From the NCBI GenBank assembly GCA_038255255.1, contig JBBSLL010000027.1, positions 1 to 41,727 on the forward strand: a stretch of 41,727 nt of DNA, given 5' to 3'. Position numbers and translations under genes: made by a program. Of this stretch, positions 1 through 7,928 are shown in pieces. Positions within the stretch are counted from its first letter, which is position 1; the number at the start of each line of letters is the position of its first letter. Below the pieces are notes generated by a model. It was not told the DNA's origin. It saw only the letters and a program-made list of their open reading frames with translations, and ran no database searches. The stretch is from JBBQNY01 sp038255255. GTDB lineage: Bacteria > Pseudomonadota > Gammaproteobacteria > Xanthomonadales > Ahniellaceae.

Positions 1-1
1 A

Positions 2-340
2 CGGCCGCAGGCCACGTTCGCCTCCAAGGTCGACGTCGAAGGCAAGGTCGCGACCGTGACGCGTGAAGTGGACGCCGGCCTCGAGACGCTGGAAGTCGAC
101 CTGCCTGCGGTGATCACCACCGACCTGCGCCTCAACACGCCACGCCACACCAAGCTCCCGGACATCATGAAGGCCAAGAGCAAGCCGCTCGAAACGATCG
201 CTTTCGCCGACCTCGGCGTCGATTCGGGCGACACGCTGAAAATAAGCACGTACGCGCCCCCGCCGAAGCGGTCGCGGGGCGTGATGGTCAAGGACGTACC
301 GGAACTCGTCGCCGCGCTCAAGCAGAAAGGGTTGCTTTGA
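2..340 (+). CDS. etfB: Electron transfer flavoprotein beta subunit, C-terminal part (5' end outside window)
   Basis: This is the C-terminal 112 residues of the beta subunit of the EtfAB heterodimer, which takes electrons from acyl-CoA and related dehydrogenases and passes them to ETF:quinone oxidoreductase. The frame is open from base 2, so the gene starts before the window. Recognisable family sequence includes LETLEVDLPAVITTDLRLN and the conserved PRYxxLPxIMKAK-type segment, seen here as TPRHTKLPDIMKAKSKP, which lies near the AMP-binding part of the beta subunit. The TGA stop is followed by an inverted pair of GTAG palindromes and then etfA, the usual etfB-etfA order. The assignment is firm. 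The N-terminal part cannot be judged. Confidence 0.95.
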   Translation, partial: RPQATFASKVDVEGKVATVTREVDAGLETLEVDLPAVITTDLRLNTPRHTKLPDIMKAKSKPLETIAFADLGVDSGDTLKISTYAPPPKRSRGVMVKDVPELVAALKQKGLL

Positions 341-349
341 ACCGACGAT

Positions 350-423
350 GTAGAGCCGAGCTTGCTCGGCTGAGACCGTAGCCCTCAGGGTCATGAACCA
401 TAGCGGAGCAAGCTCCGCTCTAC
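350..423. repeat. Inverted pair of GTAG-headed REP palindromes between etfB and etfA
   Basis: The forward element at 350-372 has a GTAG head and the palindrome agccgagcttgctcggct. The reverse element at 402-423 is the mirror image, with tagcggagcaagctccgct followed by ctac (GTAG on the minus strand). The two stems differ by a swap of the cc/gg step but share the same design. Together they fill most of the 110-base gap. Such paired elements in xanthomonads are thought to be spread by REP-associated tyrosine transposases; none is encoded here. Confidence 0.85.
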
Positions 424-450
424 AGAAGCTGACAAGCATTCGAGGATGAG

Positions 451-1389
451 ATGGCCAAGGTACTGATCGTCGCCGAGCACCTCGGCGGCAAACTCAACGG
501 CTCGACGGCGAAGTGCGTCAGCGCCGCGCAGGCGCTCAAGCCCGAGTCGATCGACATCGTCGTGCTCTCCGACGCGCCCGATGCCGTCGCAGCGGAGGCC
601 GCACAGATCGCTGGTGTGTCGCGGGTGCTGACCGTGGCGAACGCCGGGAACGCGCACCCGCTCGCACAGGTCTGGGCGCCGCAGATCAAGGCGCTCGCCG
701 GGGGCTACACGCATCTGTTCGGACCGAGCACCACGTTCGGCAAGGACCTGATGCCCTGTGTCGCGGCGCTGCTGGGCACTGCACAGGTTTCCGACGTGAT
801 GACGGTCGAGGGCACGCACACGTTCAAGCGACCGGTGTACGCGGGCAACGCCATCATCACCGTCGAGGCCCCGCACGATCATCCGGTGGTCGCCACGATC
901 CGCACCGCCTCGTGGCCAGAGGCGGCACGTGGCGGCGCGGCGCCTGTCGAGGCGGCGAGCGCCGAGGCTGTGCTGCCGACGCACACGCGTTTCAAGGGCC
1001 TCGCCCAGGGCAAAAGCGACCGCCCCGACCTGCAAGGTGCGAAGCGGGTGGTCTCCGGAGGCCGCGCACTGGGTTCCGCCGATGCGTTCGACATCATCTA
1101 CAAACTCGCCGACAAGCTCGGTGCAGGAGTCGGCGCGTCGCGCGCGGCAGTCGACGCCGGATACGTGCCCAACGACATGCAGGTCGGGCAGACCGGCAAG
1201 ATCATTTCGCCCGAGCTCTACATCGCGATCGGCATTTCGGGGGCGATCCAGCACCTGACGGGCATCAAGGATGCCGGCACCATCGTCGCGATCAACAAGG
1301 ATGCGGATGCGCCGATCTTCGAGATTGCGGACATCGGCCTGGTAGGCGACCTGTTCAAGCTGGTGCCGGAGCTCGACGCAGCGCTATAA
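451..1389 (+). CDS. etfA: Electron transfer flavoprotein alpha subunit
   Basis: This 312-residue protein is the FAD-binding alpha subunit of electron transfer flavoprotein, acting in the cytoplasm in fatty-acid and amino-acid oxidation. The N-terminal ETF domain begins MAKVLIVAEH. The C-terminal FAD domain (from about residue 200) shows the family blocks GGRALGS near 204, GASRAAVDAGY near 228, QVGQTGK near 244 and ISGAIQHLTG near 262. Length matches bacterial EtfA. The ATG at 451 starts the conserved N-terminus directly, so the start is safe. It lies 110 bases after etfB with only a REP pair between, so the two are probably co-transcribed. No unusual residues were seen. Confidence 0.97.
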   Translation: MAKVLIVAEHLGGKLNGSTAKCVSAAQALKPESIDIVVLSDAPDAVAAEAAQIAGVSRVLTVANAGNAHPLAQVWAPQIKALAGGYTHLFGPSTTFGKDLMPCVAALLGTAQVSDVMTVEGTHTFKRPVYAGNAIITVEAPHDHPVVATIRTASWPEAARGGAAPVEAASAEAVLPTHTRFKGLAQGKSDRPDLQGAKRVVSGGRALGSADAFDIIYKLADKLGAGVGASRAAVDAGYVPNDMQVGQTGKIISPELYIAIGISGAIQHLTGIKDAGTIVAINKDADAPIFEIADIGLVGDLFKLVPELDAAL

Positions 1390-1402
1390 ATCCCTTATTG
1401 GA

Positions 1403-1604
1403 GCAGCGGAGCACAGCTCCGCTCTACAAGGACTATGGTCTTGCCGGCTCCCGTAGAGCCGACCCATGGTCGGCTGGGGCATTTCGCACAGCAGCGGAGC
1501 ACAGCTCCGCTCTACAAGGACTATGGTCTTGCCGGCTCCCGTAGAGCCGACCTATGGTCGGCTGGGGCATTTCGCACAGCAGCGGAGCACAGCTCCGGTC
1601 TACG
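1403..1604. repeat. 88-bp tandem repeat (2.3 copies) built of two opposed GTAG palindromes
   Basis: Copy 1 is 1403-1490, copy 2 is 1491-1578, and a partial third copy is 1579-1604. Each unit contains a reverse-oriented element (cagcggagcacagctccgct then ctac) and a forward element (gtag then agccgacc, atg, gtcggct). Full copies differ at about one base (cccatgg against cctatgg). The partial copy has ccggtctac in place of ccgctctac. The unit is therefore a REP dimer that has been duplicated head to tail. The repeat fills the gap between etfA and the next gene. It has no spacer variety and is not a CRISPR array. Confidence 0.9.
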
Positions 1605-1661
1605 AGAGGCGGCGCGCTTTACAATTGCGGCCGACAACGACCACACGCGGACGCAGCATCC

Positions 1662-3227
1662 ATGGCATTGCCGGTGTGGGAACCGAGCGCCGAGCGCGTG
1701 AAGCGCGCCAACCTCAGCCGCTTCATCCGGTTCGCGCGTGCCGAAACGGGCAACGTCGACCTCATCGGCCACCATGCGTTGCATCACTGGTCGACGTCCG
1801 ATCCCGAACGGTTCTGGACGCTGGTGTGGGACTTCTGCGGGATCCGCGCGCAGGGTGATCGTACGGCGGTTCTGGAGTCGCCCGACGGGATGGAATCGGC
1901 CCGCTGGTTCCCCAACGTGCGCCTCAACTTTGCGCAGAACCTCCTGCGCTACAACGACGAGAAACCCGCGATCGTGTTCCGCAGCGAGAACGGCGCAGCG
2001 CGCGAACTTTCGTACGCCGATCTCAATGCCGAAGTCGCGCAACTCGCCGCCGCGATGGCCGCGGCCGGCGTCGGGGTAGGCGACAGCGTCGCCGGATTGC
2101 TGCCGAACATCCCGGAGGCGGCGATTGCGATGCTGGCCACGGCGACGCTCGGCGCCATATGGTCCAGTTGCTCGCCTGACCTCGGCGTCGATGCCGTGGT
2201 CGCGCGATTCGGTCAGCTGCAGCCCAAGGTGCTCTTCGGCGTGGCGCGCTACGCGTTTGGCGGTCGCAGCGTCGACTGCGTGGACAAACTGGCGGGCATC
2301 GCCAACCGCATCGGCTCTTTGGACCATGTGGTCGTTGTGCCGTACCTCGCTCCCGATCCAGTCCTGGGCGCGGTGCGCGCCGGCATCACATGGTCGGCGT
2401 TCGTCGCGGGCCATGTCGGCGCACGACCCGACTTCACGGCGGTGCCATTCAACCAGCCTCTCTACGTCCTCTTCGCACCAAGCGCGACCGGTGCACCAGC
2501 CGGCATCGTGCACGGCGTCGGTGGAACCCTGATCCAGCACTTGAAGGAACTGGTGCTGCACGTCGACGTGCTCCGCGAAGACCGCGTCTTCTACTACACG
2601 ACGTCGGGATTCCTCATGTGGAACTGGCTGATGTCAGTGCTCGCAATCGGCGCGACCATCGTGCTCTACGACGGCAGTCCCTCGTACCCCCGCGCCGACG
2701 TGTTGTTCGACCTCGCCGACGAGTGCGGAATCAGCGTGTTCGGTGCGAGCTCGAAGTGGCTCGACTCGATCGAGGAGGCCGGGCTGCGGCCAGTCGCTTC
2801 CCACAAGCTTCTCGACCTGCGCACTGTGCTCGTGACCGGCGCCCCACTGACGCCCGCCAACTACGATTTCGTCTTCCGCCACATCAAGCAGCGCGTGTTC
2901 CTGTCATCGCTCGCCATGAGCGCGCACATGCTGTCGTGCACGGCACTCGGTTCACCGCTGCTGCCGGTGTACCGCGGCGAACTGCAATGCCGCGGGCTCG
3001 GAATGCGCTTCGAGACTGTCGACGAGGCGGGCGAGAGCGTGCGGGAAGTCCCCGGAACAGTCGTTTTTCCTGCGCCGTTTCCGTCCATGCCCGTTGCCCT
3101 GTGGGGAGACTCCGACGGCAGTGCCTTCAGGTCCGCCTACTTCTCTCGCGTCGAGAATGCCTGGTGCGTCGGCGAACGCGCGATGCTCACCCCGAACGAC
3201 GGCGTCGTGTTACTGGGCCGCAGTTAG
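1662..3227 (+). CDS. Truncated, active-site-degenerate acetoacetyl-CoA synthetase homologue
   Basis: This 521-residue protein belongs to the acetoacetyl-CoA synthetase branch of the AMP-forming acyl-CoA synthetases, shown by long stretches such as RWFPNVRLNFAQNLLR, MWNWLMSVLAIGATIVLYDG and LPVYRGELQCRGLGM. The family is usually about 650 residues. This one stops directly after GRS in the normal GRSDATLNP motif, so the whole mobile C-terminal domain is missing. The P-loop, normally SSGTTGLPK, reads APSATGAPA near residues 271-280. The adenine-binding GGTDI block reads AMSAH near 418. The GD(F/Y) motif reads GER near 503. The frame is otherwise intact with ordinary GC-rich codon use. Normal ligase activity is unlikely. 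It may be a decaying gene or a non-catalytic paralogue. The ATG at 1662 gives the natural N-terminus MALPVWEPS. Confidence 0.85.
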   Translation: MALPVWEPSAERVKRANLSRFIRFARAETGNVDLIGHHALHHWSTSDPERFWTLVWDFCGIRAQGDRTAVLESPDGMESARWFPNVRLNFAQNLLRYNDEKPAIVFRSENGAARELSYADLNAEVAQLAAAMAAAGVGVGDSVAGLLPNIPEAAIAMLATATLGAIWSSCSPDLGVDAVVARFGQLQPKVLFGVARYAFGGRSVDCVDKLAGIANRIGSLDHVVVVPYLAPDPVLGAVRAGITWSAFVAGHVGARPDFTAVPFNQPLYVLFAPSATGAPAGIVHGVGGTLIQHLKELVLHVDVLREDRVFYYTTSGFLMWNWLMSVLAIGATIVLYDGSPSYPRADVLFDLADECGISVFGASSKWLDSIEEAGLRPVASHKLLDLRTVLVTGAPLTPANYDFVFRHIKQRVFLSSLAMSAHMLSCTALGSPLLPVYRGELQCRGLGMRFETVDEAGESVREVPGTVVFPAPFPSMPVALWGDSDGSAFRSAYFSRVENAWCVGERAMLTPNDGVVLLGRS

Positions 3228-3315
3228 CTCGGCCTCGCAGGGTCCCCGACGCACCCTGGGTGTCACGCAGCCTGCAGTCAGCCCAGCTGACGATATAAGC
3301 CCACCCTTCCCGGCA

Positions 3316-3344
3316 GGCTTTCGGCGACGACCGGCTGGTAGAAT
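3316..3344 (+). promoter_or_regulatory. Candidate promoter before the zinc-finger/LPS gene run
   Basis: A TAGAAT hexamer at 3339-3344 resembles a sigma-70 -10 box in an extended ggtagaat context, 32 bases before the ATG at 3376. No clear -35 box is seen at the expected spacing near 3316-3321. Its position at the head of a close-packed run of four plus-strand genes makes it a reasonable guess and no more. Confidence 0.3.
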
Positions 3345-3375
3345 TTCGCGCCCAGCGCCGCGCAGGAATCGCCGC

Positions 3376-3585
3376 ATGCTAAATCGCGTTCCGACCCACG
3401 CCGCTCCGCTGATTCCGGCGAATGCGGAGAACCGCTATGCGGCGACTCGCGCGGACCTGCCGCTTTCGTGCCCCATGCCCGGCATGACGTTGTGGAACTC
3501 GCATCCTCGCGTATACCTGCCGCTGGGAGAGTGCCTCGAGGCCCAGTGTCCGTACTGCAGCGCGGTCTACGTGCTGACGGACTAG
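3376..3585 (+). CDS. Small zinc-finger (CHCC) protein
   Basis: This 69-residue protein resembles the zf-CHCC family, related to the zinc-binding C-terminal part of the mitochondrial complex I subunit NDUFS6. The visible ligand set is a Cys in LSCPMPG, the His in HPRVYLPL, and two C-terminal cysteines in CPYC. The HPRVYLPL and QCPYCSAVYVL blocks are characteristic. The bacterial role is not established; in many beta- and gammaproteobacteria the gene sits beside LPS core genes, as here. The ATG at 3376 gives a normal family length. The TAG stop is 10 bases from the start of the glycosyltransferase gene, so the two are probably in one transcript. Confidence 0.85.
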   Translation: MLNRVPTHAAPLIPANAENRYAATRADLPLSCPMPGMTLWNSHPRVYLPLGECLEAQCPYCSAVYVLTD

Positions 3586-3595
3586 CGCCGCCTTG

Positions 3596-4717
3596 ATGGC
3601 GGGCCTCACGGTATTGCAGCTGCTACCCGCGCTCGAGCAGGGCGGAGTGGAGCAATCGACGATCGAGATTGCGCAGGCGCTGGCTCGGGCTGGCCACCGT
3701 GCGCTGGTGGTTTCCCGGGGAGGCGCACTGTTGCCGGCGCTGCGCAGTGCGGGTGCCGAGCACATCGAGCTCGGCATCGGCCGCAAGTCGCTGATGTCGC
3801 TGCGCCACGTTGCCGCGCTCCGGCGCCTCATCCTGCGCGAGCGCGTGGACGTCGTGCATGCGCGGTCGCGCCTGCCGGCGTGGCTCGCATGGCTCGCCTT
3901 GCGGCGTTTGCGCGTACCCACCGGCGCCCGGCGCCCGCATTTCGTCACCACGGTGCACGGGCTCAATTCGCCAGGCAAATACAGCGCCATCATGACGCGC
4001 GGGGAGCGCGTCATCTGTGCTTCCGCCACAGTGCGCGGCTACGTACTGCGTCATTACCCCGACATGGACGAATCGCGGCTACGCGTGATCCCGCGCGGCA
4101 TCGACGTCTCCGAGTATGCGCGCGCACCTGCTGCAGTGGCCGCTCTCCGGCAATCGGTGCACGCCGCGCATCCGGCACTTGGCGGTCGGCGCGTGCTGAC
4201 GCTTGCCGCACGCGCCACCCGCCTCAAGGGCCACCATGACGCCGTCGCGCTCCTCGCAGACCTGGTCGGCAAGGGCGAGGATGTCGCACTGTGGCTGGCC
4301 GGGGCAGACGACAGCCGGCGCGCGCGCTACGTCGACGAACTTCGCGACTACGTGCGCTCGCTCGGGGTCGAGGATCGCGTCGCCATTACCCAGCCGCTCG
4401 CGGACCGCGCCGCGCTGTACGCCGCAAGCGACCTCGTCCTCCAGCTGTCGAGTCAACCGGAATCGTTCGGGCGCACGGTCATCGAGGCGCTCGCGGCGGG
4501 GCGGCCCGTGCTGGGTTACGCGCATGGCGGTGTAGGTGAATTGCTGGCATCGCACTTCCCGGCCGGAATGGTGGCGCCGGGCAATCGGACGGAGCTGGCA
4601 TCCAAGGCGGCGAACCTGCTCGATGAGTCACCCGATTTGCCGGATCCGGTCACGCTGCCCTCGCTGAACACGATGCAGCAGGCTACGCTCGACGTCTATG
4701 CCGAACTCGTCCGCTGA
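3596..4717 (+). CDS. Glycosyltransferase family 4 (LPS core type)
   Basis: This 373-residue GT-B enzyme probably adds a sugar to the LPS core or another surface glycan at the inner face of the inner membrane. The N-terminal half opens with VLQLLPALEQGGVEQSTIE, the GG(V/A)E pattern of GT4 enzymes. The C-terminal half has the nucleotide-sugar binding segment with an E-x7-E motif in ESFGRTVIEALAAGRPV near residue 289, followed by YAHGGVGE. Donor and acceptor cannot be read from the sequence. The ATG at 3596 is preferred over an in-frame TTG three bases earlier. It is 10 bases after the zinc-finger gene and overlaps the next gene by 20 bases, which supports translational coupling. Confidence 0.88.
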   Translation: MAGLTVLQLLPALEQGGVEQSTIEIAQALARAGHRALVVSRGGALLPALRSAGAEHIELGIGRKSLMSLRHVAALRRLILRERVDVVHARSRLPAWLAWLALRRLRVPTGARRPHFVTTVHGLNSPGKYSAIMTRGERVICASATVRGYVLRHYPDMDESRLRVIPRGIDVSEYARAPAAVAALRQSVHAAHPALGGRRVLTLAARATRLKGHHDAVALLADLVGKGEDVALWLAGADDSRRARYVDELRDYVRSLGVEDRVAITQPLADRAALYAASDLVLQLSSQPESFGRTVIEALAAGRPVLGYAHGGVGELLASHFPAGMVAPGNRTELASKAANLLDESPDLPDPVTLPSLNTMQQATLDVYAELVR

Positions 4718-6032
4718 CGTGAAGCAGCATCCCCTCCTCGATGGCGGCGCTTCGCCGGCTCGTGCGGTCGGGTGCTACGCGTTCGTGGCCATCCTCGTGC
4801 TGTTGCCGTTCGGCCGCAGCAGCGAGGCGGGCGTGCTGTTGCTCCTGGTGCTCGGCGGATGGCTGCTCACGATGCGCGCGCCTCTTGCACAAGGCGACAC
4901 CACGCGGCTCGTGGTCGCGATGTTCGCGTGCTGGTGGTTACCCCAGCTGATTTCCGCGTTCGACGCCGTGGCACCCGCGAAAACCTGGCCCGCGCTCGGA
5001 GTTGCACTGCGGTTGCTGCCCATCGCGATCGTCGCCGCGTGGGCGCTCGGCGATGCCGACTGGCGCAACCGCGTAGCGCTGGTCATTGCCGCGATCGTCG
5101 CGATCTGGACGCTCGACGCACTCGTACAGGGCCTCGTCGGGGTCGGACTACGCGGCCGCATGAGTGGTGATCGGGTCAGCGGCATCTTCGGGAACACCAA
5201 CCTCAAGCTCGGACCGATCCTCGCCGTGCTGACCCCATGGCCGCTGCACCTGGCGCTCGTGCGCTGGGGCAGGAAGGCGGCGCTGGTCACCTGGGTGCTC
5301 ATCGCAATTGCCGTGTTGCTGGCGGGTACCCGCGGTGGCTGGGTTGCATTCGCCCTGGTCAGCATCGCCTTTGCCTGGCGCCTCGCGTCGCGCAAGCGCG
5401 ACCTCGCATGGATCGCCGTGGCGCTGCTGGTTGCGCTGGTTGCTTTCGGCGCAGTCGCGATGCGGACGTCTGAATTGTTCGCCGACCGCATCGATCGCAC
5501 TTTGCGCGCGGTGGACGGCAACAGTGAGGACTACGACTACGCGCTGGCCGGACGGCTGCCCATCTGGCGCAATGCGATTGCGATGACCCGGGACCATCCG
5601 ATCAACGGCGTGGGCATGCGCGGCTTCCGGTTCGCGTACCCCGACTATGCGCCGCCAGGCGATCCGTGGCTCGATGCGTCGGGTACACAGGGTGCCAACC
5701 ATCCGCACCAGCTGGTGCTGGAAACTGCCGCCGAAACCGGCGCCATCGGCATCGTAGGCTGGCTCATCATGGTGGGGCTCGCCTGGCGGGCGTGGCGACG
5801 CGCCCCCGCCGATGCGAAGCGCGCAGCGTGGCCCGCTGCCGTGGCGCTGCTGGCGATGTGCTGGCCGTTCAACACGCACTTCGCGTTTTATTCGAGCTTC
5901 TGGGGATTGCTGTCGTGGTGGCTGGTGGCCTATTTTGCGTCGGCTGTGGGGCGGCCATCGTTGCCGATCCCGGCACCCGCGCCAGCACTCGCGCAAGGCG
6001 ACGGAAAAAGTATTCCTGCCGATGGCGCGTGA
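4698..6032 (+). CDS. O-antigen ligase-like polytopic membrane protein (Wzy_C family)
   Basis: This 444-residue inner-membrane protein has roughly ten to twelve hydrophobic segments and a periplasmic loop at about residues 255-345. Family marks are AGTRGGW near residue 209, GRLPIWRNAIAM and GVGMRGFRF in the loop, and the NHPHQLVLETAAETG block near 333 that holds the conserved His of the WaaL/Wzy_C superfamily. WaaL joins O-antigen to lipid A-core on the periplasmic face. Wzy polymerases and bacterial oligosaccharyltransferases share this domain, so the exact substrate is open. Its place among LPS core genes favours WaaL. The start overlaps the upstream glycosyltransferase by 20 bases, and the end overlaps the next gene by 11. 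Confidence 0.87.
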   Translation: MPNSSADVKQHPLLDGGASPARAVGCYAFVAILVLLPFGRSSEAGVLLLLVLGGWLLTMRAPLAQGDTTRLVVAMFACWWLPQLISAFDAVAPAKTWPALGVALRLLPIAIVAAWALGDADWRNRVALVIAAIVAIWTLDALVQGLVGVGLRGRMSGDRVSGIFGNTNLKLGPILAVLTPWPLHLALVRWGRKAALVTWVLIAIAVLLAGTRGGWVAFALVSIAFAWRLASRKRDLAWIAVALLVALVAFGAVAMRTSELFADRIDRTLRAVDGNSEDYDYALAGRLPIWRNAIAMTRDHPINGVGMRGFRFAYPDYAPPGDPWLDASGTQGANHPHQLVLETAAETGAIGIVGWLIMVGLAWRAWRRAPADAKRAAWPAAVALLAMCWPFNTHFAFYSSFWGLLSWWLVAYFASAVGRPSLPIPAPAPALAQGDGKSIPADGA

Positions 6033-6777
6033 ACCGCTGTCGGTCGTCGTGACCACGCTCGACAGCGCGGCGACACTCGACCGATGCCTCGCCAGCATCG
6101 GGTGGGCGGACGACATCTTCGTGCTGGATTCGGGCAGCACCGATGCGACGGCCAGCATCGCCGCCCGCCACGGTGCGCGCTTCGAAGTACAGGCGTTCCG
6201 CGGATACGCGCTCCAGAAGCAGGATGCGATCGATCGCGCGCTGCATCGGTGGGTGTTGCTGCTCGATTCGGACGAGGCACTCGCGCCGGGTGCACGAGCG
6301 ATCGTGGAAAGCGCACTCGACGCTCCGCAGTCCCAGGGATTCACATTGCCGCGGCGCGAGCATGTGTTCTGGCAACTCGCGCATCGGTGGATCCGCCAGG
6401 ACCGCTTCCTGAGACTGTTCGACCGCACCGTGACACGCATGAGCGCCGATGCCGTGCACGAGTCCCCGCGCTGCAGCGGCACGGTGGTGCCTCTCGCCGC
6501 GCAACTCCTGCATTGGGGCCAACCGGACATCGCCACGAAGATCCGGAAGCTCGATCGCTACTCGACCCTTGCAGTGGATGGGGAAGTCCCGGCGCGCGGC
6601 AATGCGTTGCGACTGCTCTGGTATCCCGCCTTCGTGTTCTGGCGGCAATATCTCTTCAAGCGTCATTTCCTCAACGGCTGGGCCGGATTCATCGCCGCGC
6701 GCAGCATGTCCTTCTACGCTTTCATGAAGGACGCCAAGCGACTCGAGCGCAGCAGGAGGCAGACGCCAGGAGCCTGA
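6022..6777 (+). CDS. Glycosyltransferase family 2 (WaaE/KdtX-like LPS core enzyme)
   Basis: This 251-residue GT-A enzyme carries LSVVVTTLDSAATLDRCL at the N-terminus, VLDSGSTDAT for nucleotide binding, and the metal-binding LLDSDEAL (DxD-like) near residue 79. The C-terminal half, with HWGQPDIATKIRKLDRYS and the membrane-proximal RQYLFKRHFLNGWAGF, is typical of the WaaE/KdtX group, which adds glucose or a similar sugar to the inner core. The ATG at 6022 lies inside the end of the ligase gene and begins the conserved domain at once. It is the last plus-strand gene of this run. The following gap holds a REP pair. Confidence 0.87.
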   Translation: MAREPLSVVVTTLDSAATLDRCLASIGWADDIFVLDSGSTDATASIAARHGARFEVQAFRGYALQKQDAIDRALHRWVLLLDSDEALAPGARAIVESALDAPQSQGFTLPRREHVFWQLAHRWIRQDRFLRLFDRTVTRMSADAVHESPRCSGTVVPLAAQLLHWGQPDIATKIRKLDRYSTLAVDGEVPARGNALRLLWYPAFVFWRQYLFKRHFLNGWAGFIAARSMSFYAFMKDAKRLERSRRQTPGA

Positions 6778-6789
6778 AAACGCTCTTTC

Positions 6790-6862
6790 TGCTGGAACGA
6801 CGGAAGTTGCGATCCGTGCGCGAATCGAGCTTGGAATAAATCGCGACTTGCGCCGTTCCTAC
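6790..6862. repeat. Inverted REP pair, GTAGGAACGGCG class, at the end of lpxL
   Basis: The reverse element at 6839-6862 reads, on the minus strand, GTAGGAACGGCGCAAGTCGCGA. A weaker forward partner at 6790-6812 is ctggaacgacggaagttgcgat, whose head has decayed. The pair lies between the convergent ends of the GT2 gene and lpxL. The GTAG head of the reverse element supplies the TAG stop codon of lpxL (6859-6861). Confidence 0.75.
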
Positions 6863-7821
6863 AGGAAATCTTCGGGTGCCTTCTCGGGAGCGTCGAGCGA
6901 CGGATCGCCATAATGCGGCGGCGTCCCCGGAGGACGGCGCTTGAAGCGCGCGTGTACCCAGAGGTAGGCGGCCGGGCACGCCCGCACCAGCGCTTCCAGC
7001 GCCGCGTTCACCCTGGCTGTGTCGGCGACGGGATCGGGACCGGGAAATTCCGGCAGTGCGGCACCGACCACGAGTTCGTAGCCGCGCCCGTCCTTGCGTC
7101 GGCAATGGCCGAATGTCATCACCTTTGCCTTGCCCATGCGCGCCAGGTGATGCGTGGCGGGCGTCGTCGCAGCGGCGTGACCGAAGAACGGGGCGAACAC
7201 GAAATCGCGCCCGCGCATGTCCTGGTCCGGTGCATACCAGAGCACGCCGCCCTGTCGCAGGTGGCGCACGGCGGCGCGGATGTCCTCGCGCTCGAACATG
7301 GCAGCCGCATACCGGCCGCGACCCCGGCGCACGGCCCACTCGATGACGGGATCGTCGTACGCGCGGTAAAGGCCCGCGAGCGGCACTTTCTCGCTCAGCA
7401 TGCGCCCACACAATTCCAGCGACATGAAGTGCCCCGAGACCAGGATCACGCCGCTTCCCGCGGCGCGTGCGGCCTCGAGGTGCTCCATGCCTGCGATGTC
7501 CGTGTGCGCGCGGAAACGGTCCACCGAGCCCCACCATGCACGCAGGAACTGGAACAGGCCAATGCCCAGTTCGCGGTAACTCTCCCTGAGCAGCGCAGCG
7601 CGCGCCGCATCGCCCTTCTCCGGAAAGCAGAGCTCGAGATTGCGGAGCGCGATGCGCTGCCGTTGATTGGGCATCCGGCAGGCCAGTGCGCCGACCAGCC
7701 GCCCCAGCATTCTCTGCACGGCCCACGGCAGTCGCGCCAGCGATACCAGTACGAATAGCTGGACCCAGGCCGGCCAATGGCGAGGGTGCAACAACCCGCG
7801 ATGAAAACCTGTTTGCATCAT
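6859..7821 (-). CDS. lpxL: Lipid A biosynthesis lauroyl-type acyltransferase (LpxL/HtrB family)
   Basis: This 320-residue inner-membrane enzyme transfers a secondary acyl chain from acyl-ACP to Kdo-lipid A. The catalytic H-x4-E motif is HFMSLE, H131 to E136. Other family blocks are NLELCFPEK near 61, DQDMRGRDFVFAPFFG, and WVHARFKRRP near the C-terminus. A hydrophobic segment lies at about residues 18-37. Length matches LpxL (about 306 in E. coli). LpxM or LpxP specificity cannot be excluded. The start may be the first or second of two adjacent ATGs. It is divergent from waaA, whose product makes the usual LpxL substrate. The stop is the TAG of a REP head. Confidence 0.9.
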   Translation of the reverse strand: MMQTGFHRGLLHPRHWPAWVQLFVLVSLARLPWAVQRMLGRLVGALACRMPNQRQRIALRNLELCFPEKGDAARAALLRESYRELGIGLFQFLRAWWGSVDRFRAHTDIAGMEHLEAARAAGSGVILVSGHFMSLELCGRMLSEKVPLAGLYRAYDDPVIEWAVRRGRGRYAAAMFEREDIRAAVRHLRQGGVLWYAPDQDMRGRDFVFAPFFGHAAATTPATHHLARMGKAKVMTFGHCRRKDGRGYELVVGAALPEFPGPDPVADTARVNAALEALVRACPAAYLWVHARFKRRPPGTPPHYGDPSLDAPEKAPEDFL

Positions 7822-7844
7822 CGGATCATACGTTGACGCCGAAC

Positions 7845-7917
7845 AGGGGTCCGGTTGGTGTTTCGACGAATAGCGCTCACGTAGTTGTTTTGCTTGCGAA
7901 ACACCAACCCGGCCCCT
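7845..7917. repeat. Long imperfect inverted repeat in the lpxL-waaA divergent gap
   Basis: Arms at 7845-7865 and 7897-7917 pair over 21 positions with two differences, one of which can form G-U in RNA. The loop is 31 bases. On the plus strand the right arm is followed by atttttc, ending five bases before the waaA ATG at 7929. The core ttggtgtttcg and cgaaacaccaa resembles another common proteobacterial REP type. It could be a REP-like insertion, a leader hairpin for waaA, or an operator shared by both genes. Confidence 0.75.
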
Positions 7918-7928
7918 ATTTTTCGTCG

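Noticed and set aside
1403..1604. Possible small CRISPR array
   Set aside because: The repeated unit is 88 bp with nearly identical content throughout and no variable spacers; it is a duplicated REP dimer. No cas gene is nearby.
7845..7923. Simple terminator for an upstream plus-strand gene
   Set aside because: The nearest upstream plus-strand gene ends at 6777, more than one kb away, with lpxL on the other strand in between.
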